64,000 bases of DNA. Source: Pseudomonadota bacterium (GTDB taxonomy: Bacteria; Pseudomonadota; Gammaproteobacteria; Burkholderiales; Chitinibacteraceae). The notes beneath the pieces were generated by a model. That model saw only the letters and a program-made list of their open reading frames with translations, had not been told where the DNA came from and ran no database searches. Location: the NCBI GenBank assembly GCA_026399755.1, contig JAPLQI010000035.1, forward strand, positions 33,825 through 97,824, in the 5' to 3' direction. Shown here piece after piece: positions 49,496-57,575 of this stretch; positions within the stretch are counted from its first letter, which is position 1, and every line of letters begins with the position of its first letter. Position numbers and translations under genes: made by a program.

Positions 49496-50491
49496 ATGTT
49501 TGCCTCACCGATTGCTCCCTTACAAGATCGCTTTGGCCGCGCGATTCGCTACCTGCGTTTATCGGTGACGGATCGCTGTGATTTGCGCTGTAATTACTGC
49601 CTGCCTAAAGGCTTTAACGGCTATGAAGAGCCTGTAAACTGGTTGAGTTTTGACGAGATGACTCGCTTGGTTGGCATCTTTGCCCAAGCGGGCGTTTCGC
49701 GCGTGCGCCTTACGGGGGGGGAGCCTTTGCTGCGGCATAACTTGCCTGAGCTGGCGGCTAGATTATCTGCGTTGCCGGGGGTGGAGGATTTATCGCTCTC
49801 TACTAACGCAACGCAACTGGTAAAACATGCCGTAGCGCTAAAAGCCGCTGGCGTGAAGCGCATCAATGTGAGCCTCGATTCACTGGATAAGGGCTGTATT
49901 AATACAATTACCGGTCGCGATAGTTTCGACGCCATTATGGCGGGGATTATGGCGGGCAAGGCCGCTGGATTTGATCCGATTAAGCTTAATATGGTGGCGA
50001 TGCGCGGTGTAAACGAGCACGAAATCAACCGCATGGTGGCGTTTTGCCTTGAGAATGATTTTATTTTGCGCCTGATTGAAGCCATGCCCATGGGCAGTAC
50101 TGGCCGCAATACCCAGTACCTAGATTTAAACCCTGTGCGTGAGCAGCTAGTCGCTCAATTTGGGCTGATTCCCGAAGTGGCCGAGTTGGGCGGCGGGCCT
50201 GCGCGTTACTGGCAAACGAGCGACGGCAGCGGGCGAGTGGGCTTTATTACACCGATCTCGCAACACTTCTGTGCCACCTGTAATCGAGTCAGGCTGGCTG
50301 TAGATGGCACTTTATATATGTGCCTAGGCCAAGAAGAAAAGTTTGAATTTGCACCGCTATTGCGTGGCGGCGCAAGCGATGCAGAGATCCTAGCCGCGCT
50401 CAAATCCGCCATCGAGCTAAAACCAGAACGCCACGAGTTTAAAGAGCAGCCCGGCAAAATCATCCGCTTTATGTCGCAAACAGGCGGTTGA
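49496..50491 (+). CDS. moaA: GTP 3',8-cyclase (molybdenum cofactor biosynthesis)
   Basis: RYLRLSVTDRCDLRCNYCLP radical SAM motif; C-terminal FCATCNRVRLAVDGTLYMCL. Confidence 0.96.
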   Translation: MFASPIAPLQDRFGRAIRYLRLSVTDRCDLRCNYCLPKGFNGYEEPVNWLSFDEMTRLVGIFAQAGVSRVRLTGGEPLLRHNLPELAARLSALPGVEDLSLSTNATQLVKHAVALKAAGVKRINVSLDSLDKGCINTITGRDSFDAIMAGIMAGKAAGFDPIKLNMVAMRGVNEHEINRMVAFCLENDFILRLIEAMPMGSTGRNTQYLDLNPVREQLVAQFGLIPEVAELGGGPARYWQTSDGSGRVGFITPISQHFCATCNRVRLAVDGTLYMCLGQEEKFEFAPLLRGGASDAEILAALKSAIELKPERHEFKEQPGKIIRFMSQTGG

Positions 50492-50710
50492 TGTTTCTTT
50501 AGTCATGGTTGAAGTTTTTGCACACAATGTTAAATCTTAAACCACAGAGTAAAACGAGCACACAGAGCGCCACAGAGAAACCCAAAAGCGAGGGGGAGTC
50601 CTCCGCGATAAGTTGAAAAATAAGTATTCGCAGGAGTGATTAAATGCGGCATAAAGGCTTTATATAGCCTCACGGCGCTTTAAAAGAGAGTGAGGGCTAT
50701 GTTGCTTGGT

Positions 50711-50878
50711 CTAGCAGCCTGTCGGACTTAGCATCAGTCGGCTGCAAAATCACCTGATTGGCCCATATTTCACCGGATTTTTGACCAATAACTCGTTATT
50801 GGCGCTGCAAATCCGGCAAAATCTGGTCTCAATCATGCGATTTTTCGCTTCGACCGCCTAAGTCCGACAGGCTGCTAG
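50711..50878. mobile_element. MITE-like element with perfect 21-bp TIR (CTAGCAGCCTGTCGGACTTAG)
   Basis: CTAGCAGCCTGTCGGACTTAG at 50711-50731 and its exact complement at 50858-50878. Confidence 0.85.
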
Positions 50879-51033
50879 GGGCTGATAAATCTTTAGCTCT
50901 GCCTGCCTTGTTTTGCCTAGTTAGAATTTTAGAGCTAGATTTCATGGCCAACATCTTCCGCGTGAATGGTGAAGATATGCTGGAAACGTATCGACAGAAT
51001 ATTGGCGGGTAGTCCTGACCAACTTAAATATTT

Positions 51034-51055
51034 AAGCCCACTTCGGTGGGCTTTT
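51034..51055 (+). terminator. Terminator
   Basis: AAGCCCACTTCGGTGGGCTTTTATTTT. Confidence 0.8.
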
Positions 51056-51219
51056 ATTTTGTGAGCTAGAGTGTATTAGCTTGGCTTCTCTTTCATGGAT
51101 TAGCCAGCAGAGTTACCACAGGCGTCAGGAATTTATGAGTGAGTGGAGTCCAGAGACCACTTAAAAAAACGGGGCGAACCCGAAAAGCCTTACGAGTAGG
51201 ATGCTACAAGGAGATTTTT

Positions 51220-51381
51220 ATGAGTGATACTGCAATAGAAAGCTCGTCATCTGAATACGAAGTAACTGTATCAACACCCGCAACAACAGAGCAGGTCGTA
51301 GAATACTTAAGATCTAAAGGCTTTACGGGAAATGTGGGCGTTAACCCAAATTATCCTGGCGTGATTTGGTTTGGCTCTTAA
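51220..51381 (+). CDS. Small protein of 53 aa, unknown function
   Basis: MSDTAIESSSSEYEVTVSTPATTEQVVEYLRSKGFTGNVGVNPNYPGVIWFGS; SD aaggaga 6 nt upstream; followed by a terminator. Confidence 0.65.
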   Translation: MSDTAIESSSSEYEVTVSTPATTEQVVEYLRSKGFTGNVGVNPNYPGVIWFGS

Positions 51382-51409
51382 GGGCTAACCCTCGCCAACT
51401 GAAATACTT

Positions 51410-51434
51410 AAGCTCACTTTGGTGGGCTTTTTTT
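51410..51434 (+). terminator. Terminator
   Basis: AAGCTCACTTTGGTGGGCTTTTTTT; near-duplicate of 51034-51055. Confidence 0.85.
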
Positions 51435-51697
51435 ATTGGGTTTTGTGGTTAATCAATCTTAATGGGTTTGGGCTTATTACTTTCGAGGGGGCAATATTTA
51501 CAAGTGGTAAGATAAGGACTTAATCCTGATTTTTGGTTCAAAAACTAAGTAGGATTAGATCTAACATATGCAATATTTTTTGTTAGAAGTTTGATCTTCC
51601 CCAGTAGTCGCCGCAGTGATTTTAAGGGCGTACATTTTATTAAAGACTCAATGCAAAATTGCCATTGCAGCGGAGCTGCTTTGCCATAGGGAATCCA

Positions 51698-52483
51698 GTG
51701 AAAATTGATTTCGGAAAAGTTGAAAGATACATTGAAGATAGAGGATTCGGCTTTGTCTCTCATACCTTTGTAGAGTCGCCTTCTAATGAGATATTTTTCC
51801 ACATAAAAAGCGTAAAACGAACTCATCCAGAGTTGGCTCGGGCATTAAGTACCCATAAGGCAGATGAGCCTATATATTTTTGGTATGAATTTGAAACAAC
51901 AGAGAAAGGCCAGCAAGTTCTCCTGATTCTAGATCCAAAAAAAATAAGTAAAGATCACATGAGTAATGCATCAGCTTTCGTCGAGATGATAGAAAAAAGC
52001 TGGATGAATGCAGTGATGCCGCTACCAGAATCGATTAAAAAAGCAACGTTTGATCTTTTACCGCCAAATGAAGTTGATCAATTAGCCGCAAAGAGGAAAA
52101 TTTTAGAAAAAGAAAAAAATAGAAAATACGAAGAAATACAAAAAATAGAAGCTACTAGGCTTCAAAAAATAGCAGATCAGACCGCAGCCCAAAAAGAAGT
52201 GGAAGAAGATGAGTTTCGCAAACTTGTTGCAGATATGTCTACTCTAGGATTTACCCGCAGCAAAGATCTGTCCGCATATATTGTTCGCCATAAGCTTGGT
52301 CATAAATACCCACACATTTCCGGTATTTTACAGATGGCGAACGGGGGCGATGTATGGGATTTTAATGGTGGTTTTCCGTCAAAGATTTATGCAAGGCTGT
52401 GCAGTGAATTAGGACTAATAAATCAAGGATCATCGGCAAGGCCACTGAAATTTACAGCTTACAAAGATATCAATAGGCTCTAA
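51698..52483 (+). CDS. Protein with N-terminal cold-shock-like domain, coiled-coil and novel C-terminal domain
   Basis: KIDFGKVERYIEDRGFGFVSH..EIFFHIKSVKR resembles CSD RNP motifs; GTG start suggested at 51698 (ORF from 51659). Confidence 0.7.
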   Translation: MKIDFGKVERYIEDRGFGFVSHTFVESPSNEIFFHIKSVKRTHPELARALSTHKADEPIYFWYEFETTEKGQQVLLILDPKKISKDHMSNASAFVEMIEKSWMNAVMPLPESIKKATFDLLPPNEVDQLAAKRKILEKEKNRKYEEIQKIEATRLQKIADQTAAQKEVEEDEFRKLVADMSTLGFTRSKDLSAYIVRHKLGHKYPHISGILQMANGGDVWDFNGGFPSKIYARLCSELGLINQGSSARPLKFTAYKDINRL

Positions 52484-52559
52484 CAACTGACTCTGCCGAT
52501 ACAGCACGGCAGGTTGGGCTAAAGCTGTAGCAGCTCAATATTTCAATATGCCTAAGAAT

Positions 52560-52588
52560 GTTGGGCTGATAAGTCACTAGCCCAACCT
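52560..52588. repeat. gttgggctgataagtcactagcccaacc hairpin, copy 1
   Basis: Same 28-bp sequence at 52965-52992. Confidence 0.85.
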
Positions 52589-52942
52589 ACCGTGCTTCGT
52601 GTCGTTTGAGTTGTCGATCCCCACGTTAATAACATTCACAATTTGGATAACTGTGATGTTTTCACCGGAAATTTTGTTTCCGTTAATCGTCACATGTTTA
52701 TCTATCTTCTTTGTATTGCCAGTGCCGCTCTTCATCCGCTCATATAGCCAAGATGCAAACAGACTTACTCCAACTGCTGATGAGAAACTAAGAAATAACT
52801 CCACCAGTTTTGGCGCGTCAAGAACAGAATCAAAAGCCATTTCGACTGGCTTGTGGCTGTAAGTAAGTCCGTCGACAGTGTTGAGGAATGAAACGATATC
52901 AATACTTTTGTCATAGATCGAAAATGAAACGGGTTTGTTCAT
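52577..52942 (-). CDS. Hypothetical protein, 121 aa, possible TM segment
   Basis: ORF with LVELFLSFSSAVGVSLFASWLYERMKSG; bracketed by two copies of the same hairpin. Confidence 0.5.
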   Translation of the reverse strand: MNKPVSFSIYDKSIDIVSFLNTVDGLTYSHKPVEMAFDSVLDAPKLVELFLSFSSAVGVSLFASWLYERMKSGTGNTKKIDKHVTINGNKISGENITVIQIVNVINVGIDNSNDTKHGRLG

Positions 52943-52964
52943 TGGTCGCTCACTACGCTCGCTA

Positions 52965-52992
52965 GGTTGGGCTGATAAGTCACTAGCCCAAC
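52965..52992. repeat. gttgggctgataagtcactagcccaacc hairpin, copy 2
   Basis: Direct copy of 52560-52588. Confidence 0.85.
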
Positions 52993-53049
52993 CATACTTC
53001 TCTTGTTAAGAATCTAAATATCAGATGTGTTACGTCTTAGTTCCATATA

Positions 53050-53244
53050 TTACTTACTGGAAGGAGGCGCATTACCTCGCCCGCCGCCCGATGGATTCCC
53101 TGTGGTACTCGGCCAGCCACCGGGTTGACCACTCCCTTTACCTCCACTACTCGACCCACCTTTGGAGCCGCCAGTGCTCCCACCGCTACCGCCCGTGTTT
53201 CCACTGCTGCCGCCCTTACCTCCACCGCCACTGCCTTTGCTCAT
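53050..53244 (-). CDS. Gly/Ser-rich low-complexity small protein (64 aa)
   Basis: MSKGSGGGGKGGSSGNTGGSGGSTGGSKGGSSSGGKGSGQPGGWPSTTGNPSGGGRGNAPPSSK; SD-like aaggtga upstream. Confidence 0.6.
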   Translation of the reverse strand: MSKGSGGGGKGGSSGNTGGSGGSTGGSKGGSSSGGKGSGQPGGWPSTTGNPSGGGRGNAPPSSK

Positions 53245-53474
53245 TTGAGTCACCTTCACGATAAGCCGGATTAAAAGGGCCAACGCCGGTCCGGCAACGA
53301 CGTAGACGCCTATAAGTATTAGCCCAATACACTGGGCTTTGCTCGTCGCCGCTAAGAAAGTCAGTCCGGTGGGCTTTTTCTAAACCCCATTAACTGACTC
53401 CCGCTCCCGCCTCCCGCAAAATCCTTTGTGTATGCCATCACGACCGGCTAATTCACTCACACAAAGGGCATCCC

Positions 53475-53984
53475 ATGAAAATCACTTTATGTTTTCCATT
53501 CACCACCGCTGCTGGCGTTCGTATTGAGTCGCTGGAATTGCCACGTCCCAAGCGTAGCGATTTAAAGGCGGCGCAAAAATTTAGCGATGATGCGATTGAT
53601 CAAGAAGACTTTTTGTTCTGCCGCCTTACTGGGCTGGTGGTGGAAGACCTTGATCAATTGGAAGTGGCAGACAATAAGGCGCTCTCCGATGCCTTTCAGG
53701 CCATGGCAGTGGCGGAGAAAACCCTGCAGTCGCTGGACGATATTCTGCTGTTGGTACTACGGCTACAGTTATCTGAAATTGATGCGCTAGAAATGGATGA
53801 TTGTTTTTTCTGGGTAGGGGCAATGGCCGAGCTGGGGCTAACCACCAGCCACATGATGATCTCCGTCAACGACATCTCAGAGATGCGTGAGGTATTTAAT
53901 GGGCTGCTTTTCGGGCAGCATGAAATGCTGCGGAAAATGATGGAAAATGCAGTCAATTCGTTTGTCGCGCGGCGATTCATTTGA
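53475..53984 (+). CDS. Phage tail assembly chaperone-like protein (Mu gp41/GpE type) with C-terminal extension
   Basis: LPRPKRSDLKAAQKF..DDAIDQEDFLFCRLTGLVVEDLDQLEVADNKALSDAFQ matches the tail-chaperone pattern. Confidence 0.7.
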   Translation: MKITLCFPFTTAAGVRIESLELPRPKRSDLKAAQKFSDDAIDQEDFLFCRLTGLVVEDLDQLEVADNKALSDAFQAMAVAEKTLQSLDDILLLVLRLQLSEIDALEMDDCFFWVGAMAELGLTTSHMMISVNDISEMREVFNGLLFGQHEMLRKMMENAVNSFVARRFI

Positions 53985-54002
53985 CGCCATGTGATACAAC
54001 CG

Positions 54003-54656
54003 CTACCCCAGCTTGATCCCTTGCTCCACCGCCCAAATCGCCGCTTCCAGCCGTGAGCGGAAGTTTAGTTTTCTGAGCAGGCTTTTCACGTGCACTTTCA
54101 CTGTGCCTTCCGCAATCCCCAGTTCTCTGCCGACCAATTTATTGGATAGGCCATTGGCAAGGCAGCCAAGGATTTCTCGTTCCCGTTCGGTAAGGGATGC
54201 CATCATGGCGTTGCGCTCGCTGCCGTCGTCTTCGCGCATCGCTAGGGCAAGGACGCGGCCTAGGCGTTCGGGAATCGCCATTTGGCCGTCCAGCGCTTCG
54301 GCAAGGCTGGCAATGATTTCTTCTGGCTCCATATCTTTCAGCAAATAACCATCAGCACCGGCCCTCACTGCGGCAACCAGATCGGATGATTGATCGGATA
54401 CGGTGAGCATTACCACCCGTGAGTCCAGATCAAGTTCTTTAATGGCGCGCAGCGTGGCAATGCCATCCATTTCTTTCATATTTAAATCTAAGATTACTAG
54501 GTCTGGATTTTGGGCTGCAACCAGCACAAGGCCTTCTGCTCCGCTGGCCGCTTCGCCGATAACATTAAAACGGCTATCTAAAGCCAAAAGCTGCACCACG
54601 CCTTTACGGAATAGGGGGTGATCGTCGATGACGACGACGGAATATCTATCGCTCAT
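54003..54656 (-). CDS. narL: NarL-family nitrate/nitrite response regulator
   Basis: REC plus LuxR HTH (LTEREREILGCLANGLSNKLVGRELGIAEGTVKVHVKSLLRKL); next to NarX. Confidence 0.92.
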   Translation of the reverse strand: MSDRYSVVVIDDHPLFRKGVVQLLALDSRFNVIGEAASGAEGLVLVAAQNPDLVILDLNMKEMDGIATLRAIKELDLDSRVVMLTVSDQSSDLVAAVRAGADGYLLKDMEPEEIIASLAEALDGQMAIPERLGRVLALAMREDDGSERNAMMASLTEREREILGCLANGLSNKLVGRELGIAEGTVKVHVKSLLRKLNFRSRLEAAIWAVEQGIKLG

Positions 54657-56503
54657 AGCGCATTTCCTTCGGCCACTGAGAATGGCGTTTTAGGGGTGAA
54701 TTGTAAGGAGATAAGGGTGCCATTGGGCTGTTGGCGGGTGATGCTTAGCTGGCCTTGTAAGCTATTAGCGCGGTCTCGCATAATGCCTAGGCCGTAATGT
54801 TGCTTTTTGTCGGGATGATCGTCGATGCCGCAGCCGTCATCTTGAACGGTGACCAAAATGGTGCTCTTTTGCCATACCAGCGTGACCCAAGCGTGCTGTG
54901 CATGGGCGTGGCGCTCGATATTGGCGAGCGCTTCACGCACGATTTGTAAAATATGGATTTCTTCGTGTGCACTCAGCTCAACCCCCATTAGGTGATTCTC
55001 TAAAATGACCGGATGGGCCGCACGCTCTGCGAATTCGCTTACGGTTTGTTCGAGTGCCTCAGCCAGCCCGCGCTCGTGCATTTGTAGGCGAAAGGTGTTG
55101 AGTAATTCGCGTAGCTGGCGGTAAGCATCATTTAAGCCTTGGCGTAGTTCAGTGAGCACAGCTTGGGCGGTGTCGCTGCGGGCGGATTCGGGGAGTTCAT
55201 TTTGTAATCTAAGTACTTGGATTTTTAAATAGGATAAAGATTGTGCTAAAGAGTCGTGCAGCTCACGTGCAATCACCGAGCGCTCTTCGTGCAAGGCTAA
55301 GCGATGCAGGGATTGCGTGCGCTTGGCATTGGCGAGAGCCGTACCAATTTGCCGCGCCACAGCTTCCAGCAATTGCTGCTGCCAGTCGGCTAATTTCTGT
55401 GCTGGTTTGAGTTGAATCGGCATGATGCCGTAATTTTTTCGGCCGTCACTGAGTTGAAAAACAGGGTAATCGGTGGATTGGGCGGGGGTATTTGTGGCGT
55501 CGCTACAGCTTGCGCAGGCTTTTTGATTGCAGTGCTCGCTCGGCCTGTTCGGCATCATGGCAAAGCGAAATGCCAGCGGAGCTTGCTCGGTTTCTGTGAT
55601 GCAAATGGCGGCGTGTTCTAGCTCGATCACGCTGCCTAAATCGCTAAGGACTTGATCAAAGGTCGTTTGGTCGGGTTCTTGATCAGAGAGGCGCTGTTTA
55701 ATGCGATAGAGCAGCTCTAGGCTGTGCTGGTTCTGAGATAGGGCCTTGGTTTTCTCGCTGACGCGCGATTCTAATTCGGCAATGCCACGGGCTAATTCGG
55801 CCACCATATGGTTGATGGCTTGGCCAAGTTGGGTAATTTCACCCGCGCCCTGCTCTGGTGCGCGCACGTTTAAATCGCCGTTTCTAATCTTGCTGGCGGC
55901 GTGTGCCATAGCAATTAAGGGCTGAGTTACCCGCAGAGATAGCCAGCGTAAAGTTCCTAGCAGGACTAAAAGCATAATGCCCAAAGCAATCCATTGAATA
56001 CGCCCCAGCCAGAGTAGGCGGGTTTCGTGCTTGGCTTCGATGGCCGCGACATAAGTATCAATTAAGGAAACAAAACGAATTGCTTTGGGGAGTAGGCTGC
56101 CATCGTGTTCGCTATTGAGTTGCGATAGTTCATTTTTAACGTCGGTACGCCAGGTCATTTCCATGCGGTTGTAGCTCACGCGTACCGGATCATCGGCTTG
56201 ATTAGGTAGATTATTCAGTAGCGTGGGGTGGTAAAGGCGTTGCTCAAATTCATCAATCACTTCTTGCAATAGGGGGCGACTGCCGGGAACTGGGGCTGGC
56301 GGGGATTCGTGGGTGGCGACGATCAAATACACTTGCTTACGTAAGGAGCCAGCCAGATTAATTGCCGCGCCTTCGCCTGTGGAGCGCACAACCGTGCTCC
56401 AGCTCATAAAAAACGCCAGAAATGCGGGCAAAACCATGAGTAATAACGCGCGGGTAATAAATTGCAAAATCGACGCTTGGCGGAAATAGTCCCCAATACG
56501 CAT
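54653..56503 (-). CDS. narX: Nitrate/nitrite sensor histidine kinase NarX
   Basis: P-box-like region, HAMP, HisKA_3 (EERSVIARELHDSLAQSLSYLKIQVLRL); SD ggaggt before ATG at 56503. Confidence 0.92.
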   Translation of the reverse strand: MRIGDYFRQASILQFITRALLLMVLPAFLAFFMSWSTVVRSTGEGAAINLAGSLRKQVYLIVATHESPPAPVPGSRPLLQEVIDEFEQRLYHPTLLNNLPNQADDPVRVSYNRMEMTWRTDVKNELSQLNSEHDGSLLPKAIRFVSLIDTYVAAIEAKHETRLLWLGRIQWIALGIMLLVLLGTLRWLSLRVTQPLIAMAHAASKIRNGDLNVRAPEQGAGEITQLGQAINHMVAELARGIAELESRVSEKTKALSQNQHSLELLYRIKQRLSDQEPDQTTFDQVLSDLGSVIELEHAAICITETEQAPLAFRFAMMPNRPSEHCNQKACASCSDATNTPAQSTDYPVFQLSDGRKNYGIMPIQLKPAQKLADWQQQLLEAVARQIGTALANAKRTQSLHRLALHEERSVIARELHDSLAQSLSYLKIQVLRLQNELPESARSDTAQAVLTELRQGLNDAYRQLRELLNTFRLQMHERGLAEALEQTVSEFAERAAHPVILENHLMGVELSAHEEIHILQIVREALANIERHAHAQHAWVTLVWQKSTILVTVQDDGCGIDDHPDKKQHYGLGIMRDRANSLQGQLSITRQQPNGTLISLQFTPKTPFSVAEGNAL

Positions 56504-56742
56504 AAGCCCTACCTCCAAATTTCCACGCCATCTATCGCCCTGAGAGCGGGGCATTTAGCCGATCAGAATATTCACTACTTAATCTGATGGGCTTGGTGCC
56601 GAAACTGAGCCTGCCTTGGCGTGGGGTAGCAAAACATAGCCTAATCGCCCGAAGTTTGCCATGTACTTTGAACAAGGCGCAGGGCTTCGTATTGTTTTGC
56701 TTACCACTTAGGAGGTAGTGGCTTGCTTGCGTCTACGGCTTA

Positions 56743-56758
56743 CACCTCTAAAGAGGCA
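56743..56758. promoter_or_regulatory. Candidate NarL/NarP 7-2-7 operator between narX and napF
   Basis: CACCTCT-AA-AGAGGCA versus TACCCCTnnAGGGGTA. Confidence 0.55.
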
Positions 56759-56817
56759 TTGTATGTATTACAAGTCCGGCCTAATCTTTAAGCTTACTAT
56801 TTAAATTAGCTGCCGCA

Positions 56818-57297
56818 GTGGACCCTTCCCGTCGCAATTTACTTTTTGGCCGTCGTCCGCAAACGCCTACTGCGCCGCGCCCCCCTTGGGCAACGGCGCG
56901 TTTTTTGGATCGCTGCACACGCTGTGGTGATTGTGCCTCTGCCTGTCCTACTCAAATTATTAAGGTAGGCGAGGGTGGTTTTCCGATTGTGGATTTTGCG
57001 CAGGCTGAATGTACTTTTTGTGGTGATTGCGCGCGCGCCTGTACGCCTTTGGCCCTCGATCAAAGCATCAGCCCCCCTTGGAAAATTTACGCAGAAATAA
57101 ATAGCAGCTGCTTGGCCGATCGCGGTGTTGAATGCCGGATTTGCGGTGAGGTCTGTGATGAGCAGGCGATTCGTTTTCAGCTTGCCGTTGGCAAAGTCGC
57201 CCATCCCCTTGTTAATGCTGAGCAATGTACTGGCTGTGGTGCCTGTGTTTCATCTTGCCCAAGCCAGAGCATTCGTTTGTTGGAGTTGATCGCATGA
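56818..57297 (+). CDS. napF: Ferredoxin-type protein NapF
   Basis: SRRNLLFGRR N-terminus; CTRCGDCASACPT, CTFCGDCARACTP, CTGCGACVSSCPS; GTG start. Confidence 0.93.
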   Translation: MDPSRRNLLFGRRPQTPTAPRPPWATARFLDRCTRCGDCASACPTQIIKVGEGGFPIVDFAQAECTFCGDCARACTPLALDQSISPPWKIYAEINSSCLADRGVECRICGEVCDEQAIRFQLAVGKVAHPLVNAEQCTGCGACVSSCPSQSIRLLELIA

Positions 57298-57575
57298 ATA
57301 TTTTTAGCCTTGTGATTCGGGCGGTTCCCGATCATTTAGAAGAAGTAAAAGCGGCGGTGCTTGCTGTGCAAGGGGTGGAGTTACATCTTGAGCACGAGGG
57401 GCGGCTGATTATCACTATCGAGGATGTGCCAGGTGTTCGATCCTCTGATCTGCTTACGCAAATTCAAGAAATTCCCCACGTTGCATCGGCCACGCTGGCT
57501 TATGAATATTGTGACGAAGAAATGCCACCACCCCCTTCATTGAAATCAAAAAAATCTGAGGAGCGCTTATCATGA
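57294..57575 (+). CDS. napD: NapD chaperone for periplasmic nitrate reductase
   Basis: [26 protein letters not shown] overlap with napF; upstream of napA. Confidence 0.92.
   Translation: MNIFSLVIRAVPDHLEEVKAAVLAVQGVELHLEHEGRLIITIEDVPGVRSSDLLTQIQEIPHVASATLAYEYCDEEMPPPPSLKSKKSEERLS

Noticed and set aside
53037-53231. 64-aa Ala/Val-rich ORF in the alternative frame of the Gly-rich gene
   Set aside because: Same DNA as the better-supported Gly-rich ORF with SD; only one frame is likely real.
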